64,000 bases of DNA from positions 2,633,541 through 2,697,540 of the forward strand of contig NC_010617.1 of assembly GCF_000010285.1 (NCBI RefSeq). Reading direction: 5' to 3'. This document shows positions 45,972 to 55,216 of the stretch, piece after piece. A program made the translations under genes and the position numbers. The notes beneath the pieces were generated by a model. The model ran no database searches. It saw only the letters and a program-made list of their open reading frames with translations, and was not told the origin of the DNA. The stretch is from Kocuria rhizophila DC2201. Lineage in GTDB: Bacteria; Actinomycetota; Actinomycetes; Actinomycetales; Micrococcaceae. Numbering within the stretch: position 1 is the stretch's first letter; each line of letters starts with the position of its first letter.

Positions 45972-47231
45972 TCACTGGACGGCCGAGGCGCCCAGAGCGG
46001 CGGCCTTGCGACCCCGGAACATGTCCACGACCACGGCCACCACCAGGTAGACGAGGAACAGGTAGCGCACCACGGCCAGCAGGTCCTGCGCGTTCCACCC
46101 AAAATCCTGGACCCACGGCAGCGTGGGCCACGCCGAGGCGGGCAGCACCACGGTGGCCCAGTAGAGCATCTCCACCACCTGCCACAGGGCGAACTCCACC
46201 CAGTTGCGGCGGCACAGGATCACGAGCGGCACGAGCCACACCACGTAGCCCAGCGAGTACTCCTTGGCCAGCAGGATGTAGAGCGCGAGCAGCAGGAACG
46301 TCACCTGCACCACGGAGGGCTCCCGCTTGCTCAGCAGCGAGATCAGCAGCACGAACACCAGGGCCAGGACCATGCTCAGCAGCACGAACTGGCCACCGTC
46401 CCCCGCGCCCAGGGACACCCCGGTGCGCGGTTCCACGGTGGAGCTCCACACGTTCCACAGGGAGGGCTTGGACGTGCCCGAACGGAGCATGTCGTTGAAC
46501 TGCGCGAGCCACCGGTCCCACGCGGTGATCATGTAGGTGCCGTTGATCACCGCCCACGCGAACACCGCCCACAGCAGCGCCGAGACGATGTCCTTGAGGA
46601 AGCGGTGCCGCGCCGCCATGATCAGAATGGCCACCAGCACCACCACGGGGAAGAACGCCACGGACGCCCCGAAGCCCACCATGATGCCCGCGACCGCGGG
46701 ATTGCCCCGCACGTAGCCGAGCAGGGCCAGCATCATGAACAGCACGGCCCACAAGTCCCAGCTCTGAAACCCCACCAGCACGATCACTGGTGACAGCGCC
46801 ATCACCAGCGCGTCCGCGCGCCGGTTGCCGCTCAGCGAGGACACCACGCCCACGATGGCGAGCCACACCAGGGCCAGCAGCACCACGGAGAGGTCCAGGT
46901 AGAAGCCCTTGCCCACGTCCAGCCCCATGAGCGCGGACAGGTTGGAGGCGAACCACCCGATGATGGTGGTGATCATGCCCACCAGCACGGGCTGGTCCCC
47001 GGTGGGCCCGCCCGTGAAGAACCCTCCCGCGACGTCCGAGGAGTGCACCCCGAGGTCCCCGGAGTCGATCACGGTGGCGCACAGCTGCGGCACCTGCTGC
47101 GCCATGTTCCAGTCCGGCACGTGGCACGGGATCCGGATCAGGTAGGCCATCATCACCGTGTAGAGCCCGACGCCCAGCAGCATCAGACCGGCGCTGCCTC
47201 CGGCTCTGTTGCGCGCACCTTCGAGGCTCAT
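45972..47231 (-). CDS. Polytopic membrane protein, GT87-like
   Basis: 419 residues with about 10-12 helices; AGGAG precedes the ATG. The GT-C features are only suggestive: an acidic/aromatic extracytoplasmic loop CHVPDWNMAQQVPQLCATVIDSGDLG near the N-terminus and repeated Trp-rich loops. In many actinobacteria a GT87-type mannosyltransferase homologue stands between a penicillin-binding protein gene and rpsF, and this gene has the corresponding place. Activity is inferred from position. Confidence 0.6.
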   Translation of the reverse strand: MSLEGARNRAGGSAGLMLLGVGLYTVMMAYLIRIPCHVPDWNMAQQVPQLCATVIDSGDLGVHSSDVAGGFFTGGPTGDQPVLVGMITTIIGWFASNLSALMGLDVGKGFYLDLSVVLLALVWLAIVGVVSSLSGNRRADALVMALSPVIVLVGFQSWDLWAVLFMMLALLGYVRGNPAVAGIMVGFGASVAFFPVVVLVAILIMAARHRFLKDIVSALLWAVFAWAVINGTYMITAWDRWLAQFNDMLRSGTSKPSLWNVWSSTVEPRTGVSLGAGDGGQFVLLSMVLALVFVLLISLLSKREPSVVQVTFLLLALYILLAKEYSLGYVVWLVPLVILCRRNWVEFALWQVVEMLYWATVVLPASAWPTLPWVQDFGWNAQDLLAVVRYLFLVYLVVAVVVDMFRGRKAAALGASAVQ

Positions 47232-47540
47232 GCGGGTCTCCTGGGACGTGGACGGGAATCGAGCACCAGTGTTCCACGGGTGCGCGCACGGAGGGCGTCA
47301 TGGCGCGTCACGAGCGCGACGCGTCCACGGCCCGTGCCGTCCGGCCGCCCCGCCGCGAGCACACCGGGTCCGGGCCCGCCCCTTCGCGGGCGCACCGGGT
47401 CCGGGCCCGCCCCTTCGCGGGCGCACCGGGTCCGGGCCCGCCGCGTCACCACGGTTCAGGCGTCCGCCCGCCCGGTCGCCAGCGCACCACCCGCCGCCGG
47501 GCACTCCGGGGTGGCGGTCGTCGGCCGGTGGAACCCGGGG
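47232..47540. other. Intergenic region with 31-bp tandem repeats
   Basis: 309 bases between pcnA and the GT87-like gene, both on the minus strand. No gene seen. It should hold the pcnA terminator and the next promoter. The central part is made of tandem repeats listed separately. Confidence 0.5.
47362..47442. repeat. 31-bp tandem repeat, 2.6 copies
   Basis: Units start at 47362, 47393 and 47424, each opening with CACCGGGTCCGGGCCCGCC; the first two are identical and the third is cut after 19 bases. Within each full unit CCCGC and GCGGG can form a hairpin around CCCTTC. Lies downstream of pcnA. Confidence 0.85.
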
Positions 47541-48977
47541 TCAGGAGTCGATGATCCCCTTCTCTCGCGCCCACCGCAGCAGCCGCTCCCGGGCGACGTC
47601 CTCCCCCACGGCGCCCTCGTCCAGCCGCATCTCCAGCAGGAAGGCGTAGGCCCGCCCCACCTGGGGTCCCGGCGGGATGCCCAGGATCTCCATGATCTGC
47701 TGACCGTCCAGCTCGGGCCGCACGGCCTGGAGCTGCTCCTGCTCGGCGAGCTGGGCGATGCGCCGTTCGAGTTCGTCGTAGTGCCCCGCCAGGCGGGAGG
47801 CCTTGCGGCGGTTGCGCGTGGTCACGTCCGAACGGGTCAGCCGGTGCAGGCGCTCGAGCTCGTCCCCGGCGTCCCGCACGTAGCGGCGCACCGCGGAGTC
47901 GGTCCAGTCCGCCTCGCCATATCCGTAGAAGCGCATATGCAGCTCGACGAGCCGCGTGACCTTTTTGACGGTGTCGTTGTCGAAGCGCAGCGCCTTCATG
48001 CGCTTGCGGGTGAGCTTGGCGCCCACCACCTCGTGGTGCCGGAAGCTCACCGCCCCGGACGGCTCGAAGCGCCGGGTGGCGGGCTTGCCCACGTCGTGCA
48101 TCAGGGCGGCGAAGCGCAGCACGAAGTCCGGGGCGGGGACCGGGCCGTCCGGGCCCGTCTCCTTCTCTGCGGCCTGTTCCATGACCGTGAGGGAATGCTG
48201 GTAGACGTCCTTGTGGTGGTGCGCCTCGTCCGTCTCCAGCTGCAGCGCCGGGACTTCAGGGAGCACGATCTGCGCGAGCCCGGTGTCCACCATGAGCTCG
48301 ATGCCCCGCCGCGGGTGGGCACCGCAGACCAGCTTGACCAGCTCCTCCCGCACGCGCTCGGCGGAGACGATCTCGATCCGCTGGGCCATGGCCGTCATGG
48401 CCTCCCGCACGGGCTCCGCCACGGTCAGCCCCAGCTGGGACGTGAACCGCGCGGCGCGCATCATGCGCAGGGGGTCGTCCGTGAAGGAGTCCTCCGGGGT
48501 CCCCGGGGTGCGCAGCACACCGGCGTGCAGGTCCCTGATGCCCCCGAACGGATCCACGAGCTCCAGGCCCGGCAGCCGCAGGGCCATGGCGTTGACGGTG
48601 AAGTCGCGGCGCCGCAGGTCCTCCGTGAGGTCGTCCCCGAACGCCACGGTGGGCTTGCGGGACCCGGGGTCGTAGGCCTCCGCGCGGTAGGTGGTGACCT
48701 CCAGCTGCATCCCCGCCTTGCGCATCCCGATGGTCCCGAAGTCCCGCCCGATCTCCCAGTGCGCGTCCGCCCAGTCGCGGATGACCGCGAGCGTCTGGTC
48801 CGGGCTCGCGTCCGTGGTGAAGTCCAGGTCCAGGGCCTCGCGCCCGAGCAGCAGGTCCCGGACCGGCCCTCCCACGAGGGACAGCTCGTGCCCGGCGCGC
48901 TCGAAGAGCCGGCCCAGTTCGAGGGAGACGGGATGGAGGGAGGAGGTGTCCAGCAGCTGCGTCATGATGCGAGCCAT
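47541..48977 (-). CDS. pcnA: CCA tRNA nucleotidyltransferase / poly(A) polymerase family
   Basis: 478 residues from the ATG at 48977; an ATG at 48965 (MTQLLDTSSLHPVS) is the alternative. Class II nucleotidyltransferase: LVGGPVRDLLLGREALDLDFTTDASPDQT (DxD metal site), DLTEDLRRRDFTVNAMAL, then the HD phosphohydrolase domain YQHSLTVMEQ...FAALMHDVGKPATR. It adds CCA to tRNA 3' ends. The position next to a divergent NUDIX gene and murJ is the standard actinobacterial order. Confidence 0.93.
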   Translation of the reverse strand: MARIMTQLLDTSSLHPVSLELGRLFERAGHELSLVGGPVRDLLLGREALDLDFTTDASPDQTLAVIRDWADAHWEIGRDFGTIGMRKAGMQLEVTTYRAEAYDPGSRKPTVAFGDDLTEDLRRRDFTVNAMALRLPGLELVDPFGGIRDLHAGVLRTPGTPEDSFTDDPLRMMRAARFTSQLGLTVAEPVREAMTAMAQRIEIVSAERVREELVKLVCGAHPRRGIELMVDTGLAQIVLPEVPALQLETDEAHHHKDVYQHSLTVMEQAAEKETGPDGPVPAPDFVLRFAALMHDVGKPATRRFEPSGAVSFRHHEVVGAKLTRKRMKALRFDNDTVKKVTRLVELHMRFYGYGEADWTDSAVRRYVRDAGDELERLHRLTRSDVTTRNRRKASRLAGHYDELERRIAQLAEQEQLQAVRPELDGQQIMEILGIPPGPQVGRAYAFLLEMRLDEGAVGEDVARERLLRWAREKGIIDS

Positions 48978-49221
48978 TATCGCATCACCGCACACACGGG
49001 ACGGTCCCGGGGAAGGCGGCGTACGGCGTCGTCGTCGTGTCCTGCGGCCCTCCCCGCGAGCGCCGCGAGAGCTCGGGGACCGGGGGCTGCGCGTCGGCCG
49101 GGTCGCTGTGGCGCACCGGCTCCGGCGTGGCGGGCGCGCCGGGGTGCGCCCGCGCGATACCGCCGCCCGGACGCCCCACCCCGTCAGGGAGTGCCAGGGG
49201 AATGTGGCTAAGGTAGACGAC

Positions 49222-49722
49222 ATGGCTTTCCCCGTACCCAGCGCGCCCAAGAGGCGACCGAACCAACCGGTCTCCGCGCTGCCCACGGTGGAAGAGGTCT
49301 CGGCCGGTGGGATCGTGGTCAACCTGTCCGACCCCACGCATCCGGTGGCCATCATCGCTCGCATCAACCGCGGCGGGAGGCTCGAATGGTGCCTGCCCAA
49401 GGGTCATCCCGAGGGCGAGGAGACCAATCAGGAAGCCGCCGTGCGGGAGATCGAGGAGGAAACCGGGATCATGGGCCGGGTGCTCTCCCCGCTGGGCAGC
49501 ATCGACTACTGGTTCACCGTCTCCGGGCACCGCGTGCACAAGACCGTCCACCACTTCCTGCTGGAGGCCACCGGCGGGCACCTGACCACGGAGAACGATC
49601 CCGACCACGAGGCCGTGGACGTCGCGTGGTCCGGGATCGACGACCTCGGCCGCAAGCTGTCCTTCCCCAATGAACGGCGCATCGCCGACATCGCCCGGGA
49701 ATACATCATCCACCAGTTGTAG
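49222..49722 (+). CDS. NUDIX hydrolase
   Basis: 166 residues. The Nudix box GHPEGEETNQEAAVREIEEETGI is at residues 61-83 and is complete. The start at 49222 has AAGGTAGACGAC upstream, and the longer open frame is a shadow of pcnA. It matches the MutT4-type gene that in mycobacteria sits divergent from pcnA; family members remove damaged or signalling nucleotides. The DUF6049-type gene often found between it and murJ is missing: only 65 bases separate them. Confidence 0.92.
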   Translation: MAFPVPSAPKRRPNQPVSALPTVEEVSAGGIVVNLSDPTHPVAIIARINRGGRLEWCLPKGHPEGEETNQEAAVREIEEETGIMGRVLSPLGSIDYWFTVSGHRVHKTVHHFLLEATGGHLTTENDPDHEAVDVAWSGIDDLGRKLSFPNERRIADIAREYIIHQL

Positions 49723-49787
49723 GGTGTCCCGTTCGAACCGTTCCGCGCCGCGGGCGGTCCCACCCCTCGTGCAGGAGGCCTTGTTCG

Positions 49788-51443
49788 ATGCAGAAGTCCG
49801 GGGCGCGCGCCAGCGCCGTCATGGCCTCCGGGACGCTGGTGTCACGGATCCTGGGTTTCGTCAAGACCTTCCTCATCACGGTGGCCATCGGCTCCGCGGC
49901 CACCATGGCGGACGTGTTCCAGCTGGCCAACACGCTGCCCAACCTGATCTACGTGCTGATCGCCGGCGGCGTGTTCAACGCGGTGCTGGTCCCGCAGATC
50001 ATCAAGGCCTCGAAGGCCGAGGACGAGGGCGCGGACTACATCTCCCGGCTCATCACGCTCGCGGTGATCGCGCTGCTGGTGATCACCGGTGCGGTGCTGC
50101 TGTGCGTGGGGCCCATCATGCGGCTCATGGGTCCGGGCTGGTCCGACGCGCAGCTGGCCATGGGCACGATGTTCGCGGTGATCACCTTCCCGCAGATCTT
50201 CTTCTACGGCCTCTACACCGTGGTGGGCCAGGTGCTCAACGCCAAGGGCGCGTTCGGCGCGTACATGTGGGCTCCGGTGCTCAACAACGTGATCGCGATC
50301 GCGGCACTGCTGATGTTCATCTACCAGTTCGGCCCGTTCCGCACCCACCCGCACTCGCTGGAGAACTGGACGTCCGCGCAGACCTTCTGGCTCGTGGGCA
50401 TGGCCACGGTGGGCGTGGCCGCGCAGGCGTTCGTGCTGTTCTGGCCCCTCGCCCGGCTGGGGCTGCGCATCCGCCCGCGCTTCGGCTGGCGCGGCATCGG
50501 ACTGTCCACGGCGGGGCGCCTGGGCGGGTGGACCCTGGCCACGGGTGTGATCGCCAACCTCGCGTTCATGGCCCTGTACCGCACCGCCGCCATCCCCACG
50601 GGTGCGCGCTCCGACGCTCCCGCGGGCCCGGGCGGTCCGACGCCCATCGCGGGCACGGCCGTGCTGGACCAGGCCACGATGCTCTACGCCCTGCCCCACG
50701 GGGTGATCGGGCTGTCCATCGCCACCGTGCTGTTCAACCGCATGGCGGCCGCGGCGGCGGAGAAGGACCGTGAGTCCCTCGTGGCCTCCCTGTCCTCGAG
50801 CCTGCGGGTCACGGGGGTGGCCACGGTGTTCTGCATGATCGCGCTCATCGTTTACGCGGGGCCGCTGGGGATGCTGTTCTCGGGCGGCGTGCCAGCGGCG
50901 GGCGCCGTGATCGGCCAGGTGATCACCGTGATCGCCATCGGCGCGCCGTTCATGTCCACCGCGTTCATGCTGGGCCGGGCGTTCTACGCGCAGGAGGACG
51001 CCCGCACCCCGTTCATGGTGCAGCTCGCGGTGTCCGTGTTCACGGTGCTCGGCGCGGTGCTCATCGCCCACCTCCTCCCGCCCGAGCAGATGGTCTTCGC
51101 GATCGCCGCGTGCTACGCGGTGCAGAACATCCTGGCCACCGTGGTCTACCACTACGCCCTGAAACGGCGGATCGGGGACTACGGGCTGTCCCGCATCGTG
51201 GGCTCGCACGCCCGCATCCTGGCGGCGTCGCTGGTCTCCGGTGCCGTGGGCGCCGCAGTGCTGTGGCTCATGGGCGGGTACGCCACGGACGGGTTCCCGT
51301 GGGGCGGTCAGCTCTCCGCGCTCATCAGCATCGCCGTGGGCGGGACCGCCATGGCGCTGAGCTACGCGGTGGCCCTGAAGGTGTTCCGGGTGCAGGAGTT
51401 CACCGGTCTGGTGGCCCCGCTGAGGGCCAGGCTCGGCCGGTAG
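49788..51443 (+). CDS. murJ: Lipid II flippase MurJ
   Basis: 551 residues with about 14 membrane helices. N-terminal ASAVMASGTLVSRILGFVKTFLI, DVFQLANTLPNLIYVLIAGGVFNAVLVPQI and FYALGRAFYAQEDARTPF-like features (FMLGRAFYAQEDARTP) are MurJ/MviN marks. It moves lipid II across the membrane for peptidoglycan growth. It ends with the last helix and RLGR; the pseudokinase domain fused to mycobacterial MviN is not attached but encoded by the next gene, 65 bases downstream. Confidence 0.94.
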   Translation: MQKSGARASAVMASGTLVSRILGFVKTFLITVAIGSAATMADVFQLANTLPNLIYVLIAGGVFNAVLVPQIIKASKAEDEGADYISRLITLAVIALLVITGAVLLCVGPIMRLMGPGWSDAQLAMGTMFAVITFPQIFFYGLYTVVGQVLNAKGAFGAYMWAPVLNNVIAIAALLMFIYQFGPFRTHPHSLENWTSAQTFWLVGMATVGVAAQAFVLFWPLARLGLRIRPRFGWRGIGLSTAGRLGGWTLATGVIANLAFMALYRTAAIPTGARSDAPAGPGGPTPIAGTAVLDQATMLYALPHGVIGLSIATVLFNRMAAAAAEKDRESLVASLSSSLRVTGVATVFCMIALIVYAGPLGMLFSGGVPAAGAVIGQVITVIAIGAPFMSTAFMLGRAFYAQEDARTPFMVQLAVSVFTVLGAVLIAHLLPPEQMVFAIAACYAVQNILATVVYHYALKRRIGDYGLSRIVGSHARILAASLVSGAVGAAVLWLMGGYATDGFPWGGQLSALISIAVGGTAMALSYAVALKVFRVQEFTGLVAPLRARLGR

Positions 51444-51508
51444 ACTGCCGGAAAGTTCGTTCTCGCGTCCGTGCGACCGCCGCGGCGCCCGAAGCAGAGG
51501 GAGCCACC

Positions 51509-53317
51509 GTGTCCCAGCCCATCGCCCTCGGAGCCATCCTGGGTGGCCGCTACAAGGTCAGCGCCTCCCTGCTGAGCACCGCGGACGACGACCACGTGCT
51601 GCAGGGTGAGGACCAGATCCTGCGGCGTCGTGTCTCCATCCTGGTGCCCGCCGACGCCCACGAGGCCACGGTGGTGGAGAACGCCCGCGCGCTGGCCGCC
51701 GGTGCGGGCCACAGCGGCTTCCAGGTGCTGGACATGGGCCAGACCGATGAGGCCACCTACCTCATCACCTCCTACGCACCGGCCCCGGACCTGCTCGACG
51801 CCCTGCTCTTCGCGGACGAGAACGCGGACGACTACTCCCTCTCGGACGACATCTTCGGCAACCCGCGCACCGCGTCCTCCGCCTCGTACATCTACCAGGA
51901 GCCCGATCCCACCCAGCCGCAGCAGAGCGTGGCGCCGCGTGAGGAGGGCCAGCCCCCGACCGAGCCCGCCGTGACCCGCTGGGAGGCCTCGGACTACGAC
52001 GACTACGACTCCGCCCCTGCCGCCCCCTCCGTGCGCAACAAGCTGGGCCTCGCCCGGAAGGTGCGCCCCGGTGCCGTGCGCTCCACACTGTTCGACCGCG
52101 CGGCCTCCCGCGGCGGTTCTGCCGGGGCCACCGTGGCCGCCGGCGCGATCGACCCCACCTACGACGGCGACAACCGCTACGACAGCTACCAGCGCACCGA
52201 GGGCAAGCCGGACCGCCTGGACGAGCGTCACGGCGCCTCGCGCACGTCCCCGTCCCCTGACGACGACGCCGCACGCCACTCCCCGGGGTCGGGCACCGTT
52301 GGTGCCGAGCACGACGCCGCGGGCCCGGGTGCTCGGACCCCCGCCGGTTCCGGCTCCCCGAACACGGCGGGCGGAGCGGAGGCGGCCGAGCAGGGCGAGG
52401 CCGGTGAACCCACCTCCGCGATGCACGTGGCGGCCGGCGGATCGGATGCGGCGGCCGCCGCCGGTGCCGTAGGAGCGGACGCGGGGAACGGGCCCCGGCA
52501 CCACGGCGATGCGGATCCCGCGGATCGCACCGATGCCGCGGCCCCCGCGGATTCCGTGACGGGTGCCGACACCTCCGCGACGAACCCCACGGACGCGGAC
52601 CCCGCCAGCCCCGCGGACGGCCCGGACGGTCCTGCGGGCGCCCACCCCGCGGCCCCCGCCGACGAGTCCCGCAAGGGACCCCTGCGGTGGCTGCTCCTCC
52701 TGCTCCTGGCCATCGTGCTGATCGCGGCCATCGTGATGGGCTTCCGCGGCCTGGGTGCCCTCACGGGGCAGTTTTCCCAGCAGGGCCCCGCCCAGCAGAA
52801 CGCGGCACCGGGCGACCCGCAGGGCACACCGGGCGCGTCTGCGGCCCCGAGCGCCTCCGCCGCCCCCGCGATCGACTCCGTCAAGCGTGTGACCGCGGAC
52901 CCCAACTTCATGGCGGACACGGACGCCACCTTGAATCAGGCCACGGACGGCAACCCCGCCACCTTCTGGCTGAGCTACGGCTTCTCGGACGCCCGGTTCG
53001 GCAGCCTCGCGGAGTATGTGGGCCTGGCGGCCCAGCTGAAGGAGCCCGCCACCGCGCAGGAGCTCACCATCCAGCAGGCCAACGGCAGCGGCGGGCAGTT
53101 CACGGTCTACGTGGCGGATGAGCCCAGCTTCGAGGGCGCGCAGGAAGTGGGGAAGGGCTCCTTCACCGGTCCCGAGACCCGCGTGCCCCTCTCGGACGCC
53201 GCACGCAGCACCCCGCACCGCTACGTGCTCGTCAAGTGGACCGAGCTGCCGCGGCTCACCAGCTCCATCGGCGGGTACCCGTTCGGGCTGCGGATCGGCG
53301 AGATCGGACTCCGCTGA
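51509..53317 (+). CDS. Pseudokinase-like, single-pass membrane protein with discoidin-like domain
   Basis: 602 residues from a GTG with AGAGGGAG upstream. Residues 1-~95 resemble a protein-kinase N-lobe (LGGRYKVSASLLSTADDDHVLQGEDQ, RRRVSILV, ENARALAAGAGHSGFQVLDMG, YLITSYAPAPDLLDALL) but no catalytic loop HRD or DFG follows. Then about 290 residues of acidic/Ala/Pro-rich disorder, one helix at about 391-414 (LRWLLLLLLAIVLIAAIVM), and a C-terminal ~150-residue extracytoplasmic domain like F5/8-type C (discoidin). In M. tuberculosis the MviN protein carries a pseudokinase, a helix and a similar outer domain at its C-terminus. Here these parts are a separate gene next to murJ, so it probably regulates the flippase. 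Confidence 0.78.
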   Translation: MSQPIALGAILGGRYKVSASLLSTADDDHVLQGEDQILRRRVSILVPADAHEATVVENARALAAGAGHSGFQVLDMGQTDEATYLITSYAPAPDLLDALLFADENADDYSLSDDIFGNPRTASSASYIYQEPDPTQPQQSVAPREEGQPPTEPAVTRWEASDYDDYDSAPAAPSVRNKLGLARKVRPGAVRSTLFDRAASRGGSAGATVAAGAIDPTYDGDNRYDSYQRTEGKPDRLDERHGASRTSPSPDDDAARHSPGSGTVGAEHDAAGPGARTPAGSGSPNTAGGAEAAEQGEAGEPTSAMHVAAGGSDAAAAAGAVGADAGNGPRHHGDADPADRTDAAAPADSVTGADTSATNPTDADPASPADGPDGPAGAHPAAPADESRKGPLRWLLLLLLAIVLIAAIVMGFRGLGALTGQFSQQGPAQQNAAPGDPQGTPGASAAPSASAAPAIDSVKRVTADPNFMADTDATLNQATDGNPATFWLSYGFSDARFGSLAEYVGLAAQLKEPATAQELTIQQANGSGGQFTVYVADEPSFEGAQEVGKGSFTGPETRVPLSDAARSTPHRYVLVKWTELPRLTSSIGGYPFGLRIGEIGLR

Positions 53318-53572
53318 GCGCCCGCCGCCCCGCCCGCCCGTCGGGCCGCGGCCTCCGCACAGCCTGCCGGGTCACCGGCCGAACGTCGCACAGGCCTGTC
53401 GCACCGGCCTCCCCGGCTCGCCGGACGGCTGCGTGTCCGCACTACCACCGCCGCGCCCGTCCGTCGGGCCTCGTGGAACGGCGAGCACCGGACGTGGCGA
53501 GCCCACCGCGCAGAGGGCGTGGGCGCCGTCGTTCTCCGTGCGGTGGGCCCTGCCCGGGTGCCCCCGGACACC
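53318..53572. other. Intergenic region without gene
   Basis: Very GC-rich stretch with short inverted repeats such as GCCCGTCGGGC, which may terminate the preceding gene. The sigM gene found here in mycobacteria is absent. The promoter of trxB begins at 53573. Confidence 0.5.
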
Positions 53573-53599
53573 GGAATATCTGAACGTGCTCCCCACGTT
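53573..53599 (+). promoter_or_regulatory. SigR/SigH-type promoter of trxB-trxA
   Basis: GGAAT at 53573-53577 and GTT at 53597-53599, 19 bases apart, match the GGAAT-N18/19-GTT promoter of the disulfide-stress ECF sigma factors (SigR in Streptomyces, SigH in mycobacteria), which control trxBA there. It is 56 bases before the trxB start. GAACGTG and CACGTTC form an inverted repeat inside it, at 53582-53588 and 53594-53600. Confidence 0.65.
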
Positions 53600-53654
53600 C
53601 TGACGTGTAGTTGACCTCCGCACACGCGGAGACTCGTGGAAAGGCTTCCTACCA

Positions 53655-54683
53655 GTGAGCAATCAGTCCGGCATCTTCTCGAATGCTGTGAACCTCGGCG
53701 TCACGGGCGTCCCGCAGTCCGCCACCACCCCGGCGGAGCGCACGGGGGACGACGCCGTGCACGACGTCGTCATCGTGGGTTCCGGCCCCGCGGGGTACAC
53801 CGCCGCGATCTACACGGCGCGCGCGAACCTCAAGCCCGTGGTGCTGGCCGGCTCCGTGACCGCGGGCGGCGAGCTCATGAACACCACCGAGGTGGAGAAC
53901 TACCCCGGTTTCATCGACGGCATCATGGGCCCGGAGCTCATGGACAACATGCAGCAGCAGGCCGAGCGGTTCGGCGCGGACATCCGCTACGAGGACGTCG
54001 TCTCCGTGGAGCTCGAGGGCGAGGTCAAGACCGTCACCCTCGAGGACGGCACGGTGCTGCGGGCGCGCGCGGTGATCATCTCCACCGGTTCCGAGTACCG
54101 CAAGCTGGGCCTCGAGGACGAGGAGCGGCTCTCAGGCCACGGCGTCTCGTGGTGCGCCACGTGCGACGGCTTCTTCTTCAAGGGCCAGGACATCGCGGTG
54201 GTGGGCGGCGGCGACTCCGCGATCGAGGAGGCGACCTTCCTGACCAAATTCGCGGACAAGGTCACTCTGATCCACCGCCGGGACCAGTTCCGCGCCTCGG
54301 ACATCATGAAGCAGCGGGCCCTGGACGATCCCAAGATTGAGATCCTGTGGAACACCCGGGTCACGGGCATCCGCGGCGAGAACAAGGTGGAGTCCCTGGC
54401 CCTGGAGGACACCGTGACCGGAGAGAGCTCCGAGCTGGCGGTGACCGGCCTGTTCGTGGCCATCGGCTCCGACCCACGCGTGGGCCTCGTCAAGGACCAG
54501 CTGGAGCTCACGGTGGACAACACCATCGCCGTGGACGGCCGCTCCTCGACCACGTCCCTGCCCGGCGTGTTCGCCGCCGGGGATGTCGTGGACCCCACCT
54601 ACCGCCAGGCCATCACGGCGGCAGGCTCCGGGTGCGTGGCCGCGGTGGACGTGGAGCACTACCTCGCCGCCCTGGACAGCTGA
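53655..54683 (+). CDS. trxB: Thioredoxin reductase
   Basis: 342 residues from a GTG with GGAAAGG upstream. A 35-residue N-terminal extension precedes the FAD motif GSGPAGYTA (about 42-50). The redox pair is WCATC (Cys167 and Cys170), NADPH motif [12 protein letters not shown], and C-terminal [21 protein letters not shown]. It reduces thioredoxin with NADPH; trxA follows 79 bases downstream. Confidence 0.96.
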   Translation: MSNQSGIFSNAVNLGVTGVPQSATTPAERTGDDAVHDVVIVGSGPAGYTAAIYTARANLKPVVLAGSVTAGGELMNTTEVENYPGFIDGIMGPELMDNMQQQAERFGADIRYEDVVSVELEGEVKTVTLEDGTVLRARAVIISTGSEYRKLGLEDEERLSGHGVSWCATCDGFFFKGQDIAVVGGGDSAIEEATFLTKFADKVTLIHRRDQFRASDIMKQRALDDPKIEILWNTRVTGIRGENKVESLALEDTVTGESSELAVTGLFVAIGSDPRVGLVKDQLELTVDNTIAVDGRSSTTSLPGVFAAGDVVDPTYRQAITAAGSGCVAAVDVEHYLAALDS

Positions 54684-54762
54684 CCCCCGCCCCCAACACT
54701 CCCCGCACGCGCGGCACCGGCCGAGGGCCCGTGCCGTGCGGCACCGACGAAAGGACACAGTC

Positions 54763-55098
54763 ATGAGCGCAGCAAAGGACGTCACCGACGCCACCTTCCA
54801 GGCCGAGGTGCTGGAGAACTCCAAGCCCACCATCGTGGACTTCTGGGCCGAGTGGTGCGGCCCGTGCCGGCAGCTGGGCCCCGTGCTCGACGCCCTGGCC
54901 GCCGAGCACGCCGAGCAGGTGGACGTGGTCAAGGTCAACGTGGACGACAACCCCGCCATCGCCTCGCAGTACGGCATCACGTCCATCCCCGCGGTCTACC
55001 TCTTCGCCAACGGCGAAGTGGCCAAGACCTCGATCGGCGCGAAGCCCAAGTCCGCCCTGGAGAAGGAGTTCGCGGAGTACCTCACCCCCTCCGCGTGA
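54763..55098 (+). CDS. trxA: Thioredoxin
   Basis: 111 residues; the active site WCGPC has Cys32 and Cys35, and the cis-proline loop is SIPAVYLF. AAAGGA precedes the ATG. Partner of the reductase upstream; in the same place as trxC of mycobacteria, between trxB2 and cwlM. Confidence 0.96.
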   Translation: MSAAKDVTDATFQAEVLENSKPTIVDFWAEWCGPCRQLGPVLDALAAEHAEQVDVVKVNVDDNPAIASQYGITSIPAVYLFANGEVAKTSIGAKPKSALEKEFAEYLTPSA

Positions 55099-55216
55099 CA
55101 CCCCCTGCCCGGGCCCGCACCGTACCTCCGGTACGCGGGCCCGGGTTTTCTCTGAGACGATGCACTGCAGACCGAACACCCGCCCGTGCGGGCCCATCGA
55201 CCACAGGGAGATCCAC

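Noticed and set aside
45288..46793. 501-codon plus-strand open frame opposite the GT87-like gene
   Set aside because: His/Gln/Arg-rich shadow frame with no recognisable domain.
47362..47442. Possible CRISPR array
   Set aside because: The 31-bp units are directly adjacent with no spacers, and no cas gene is in the window.
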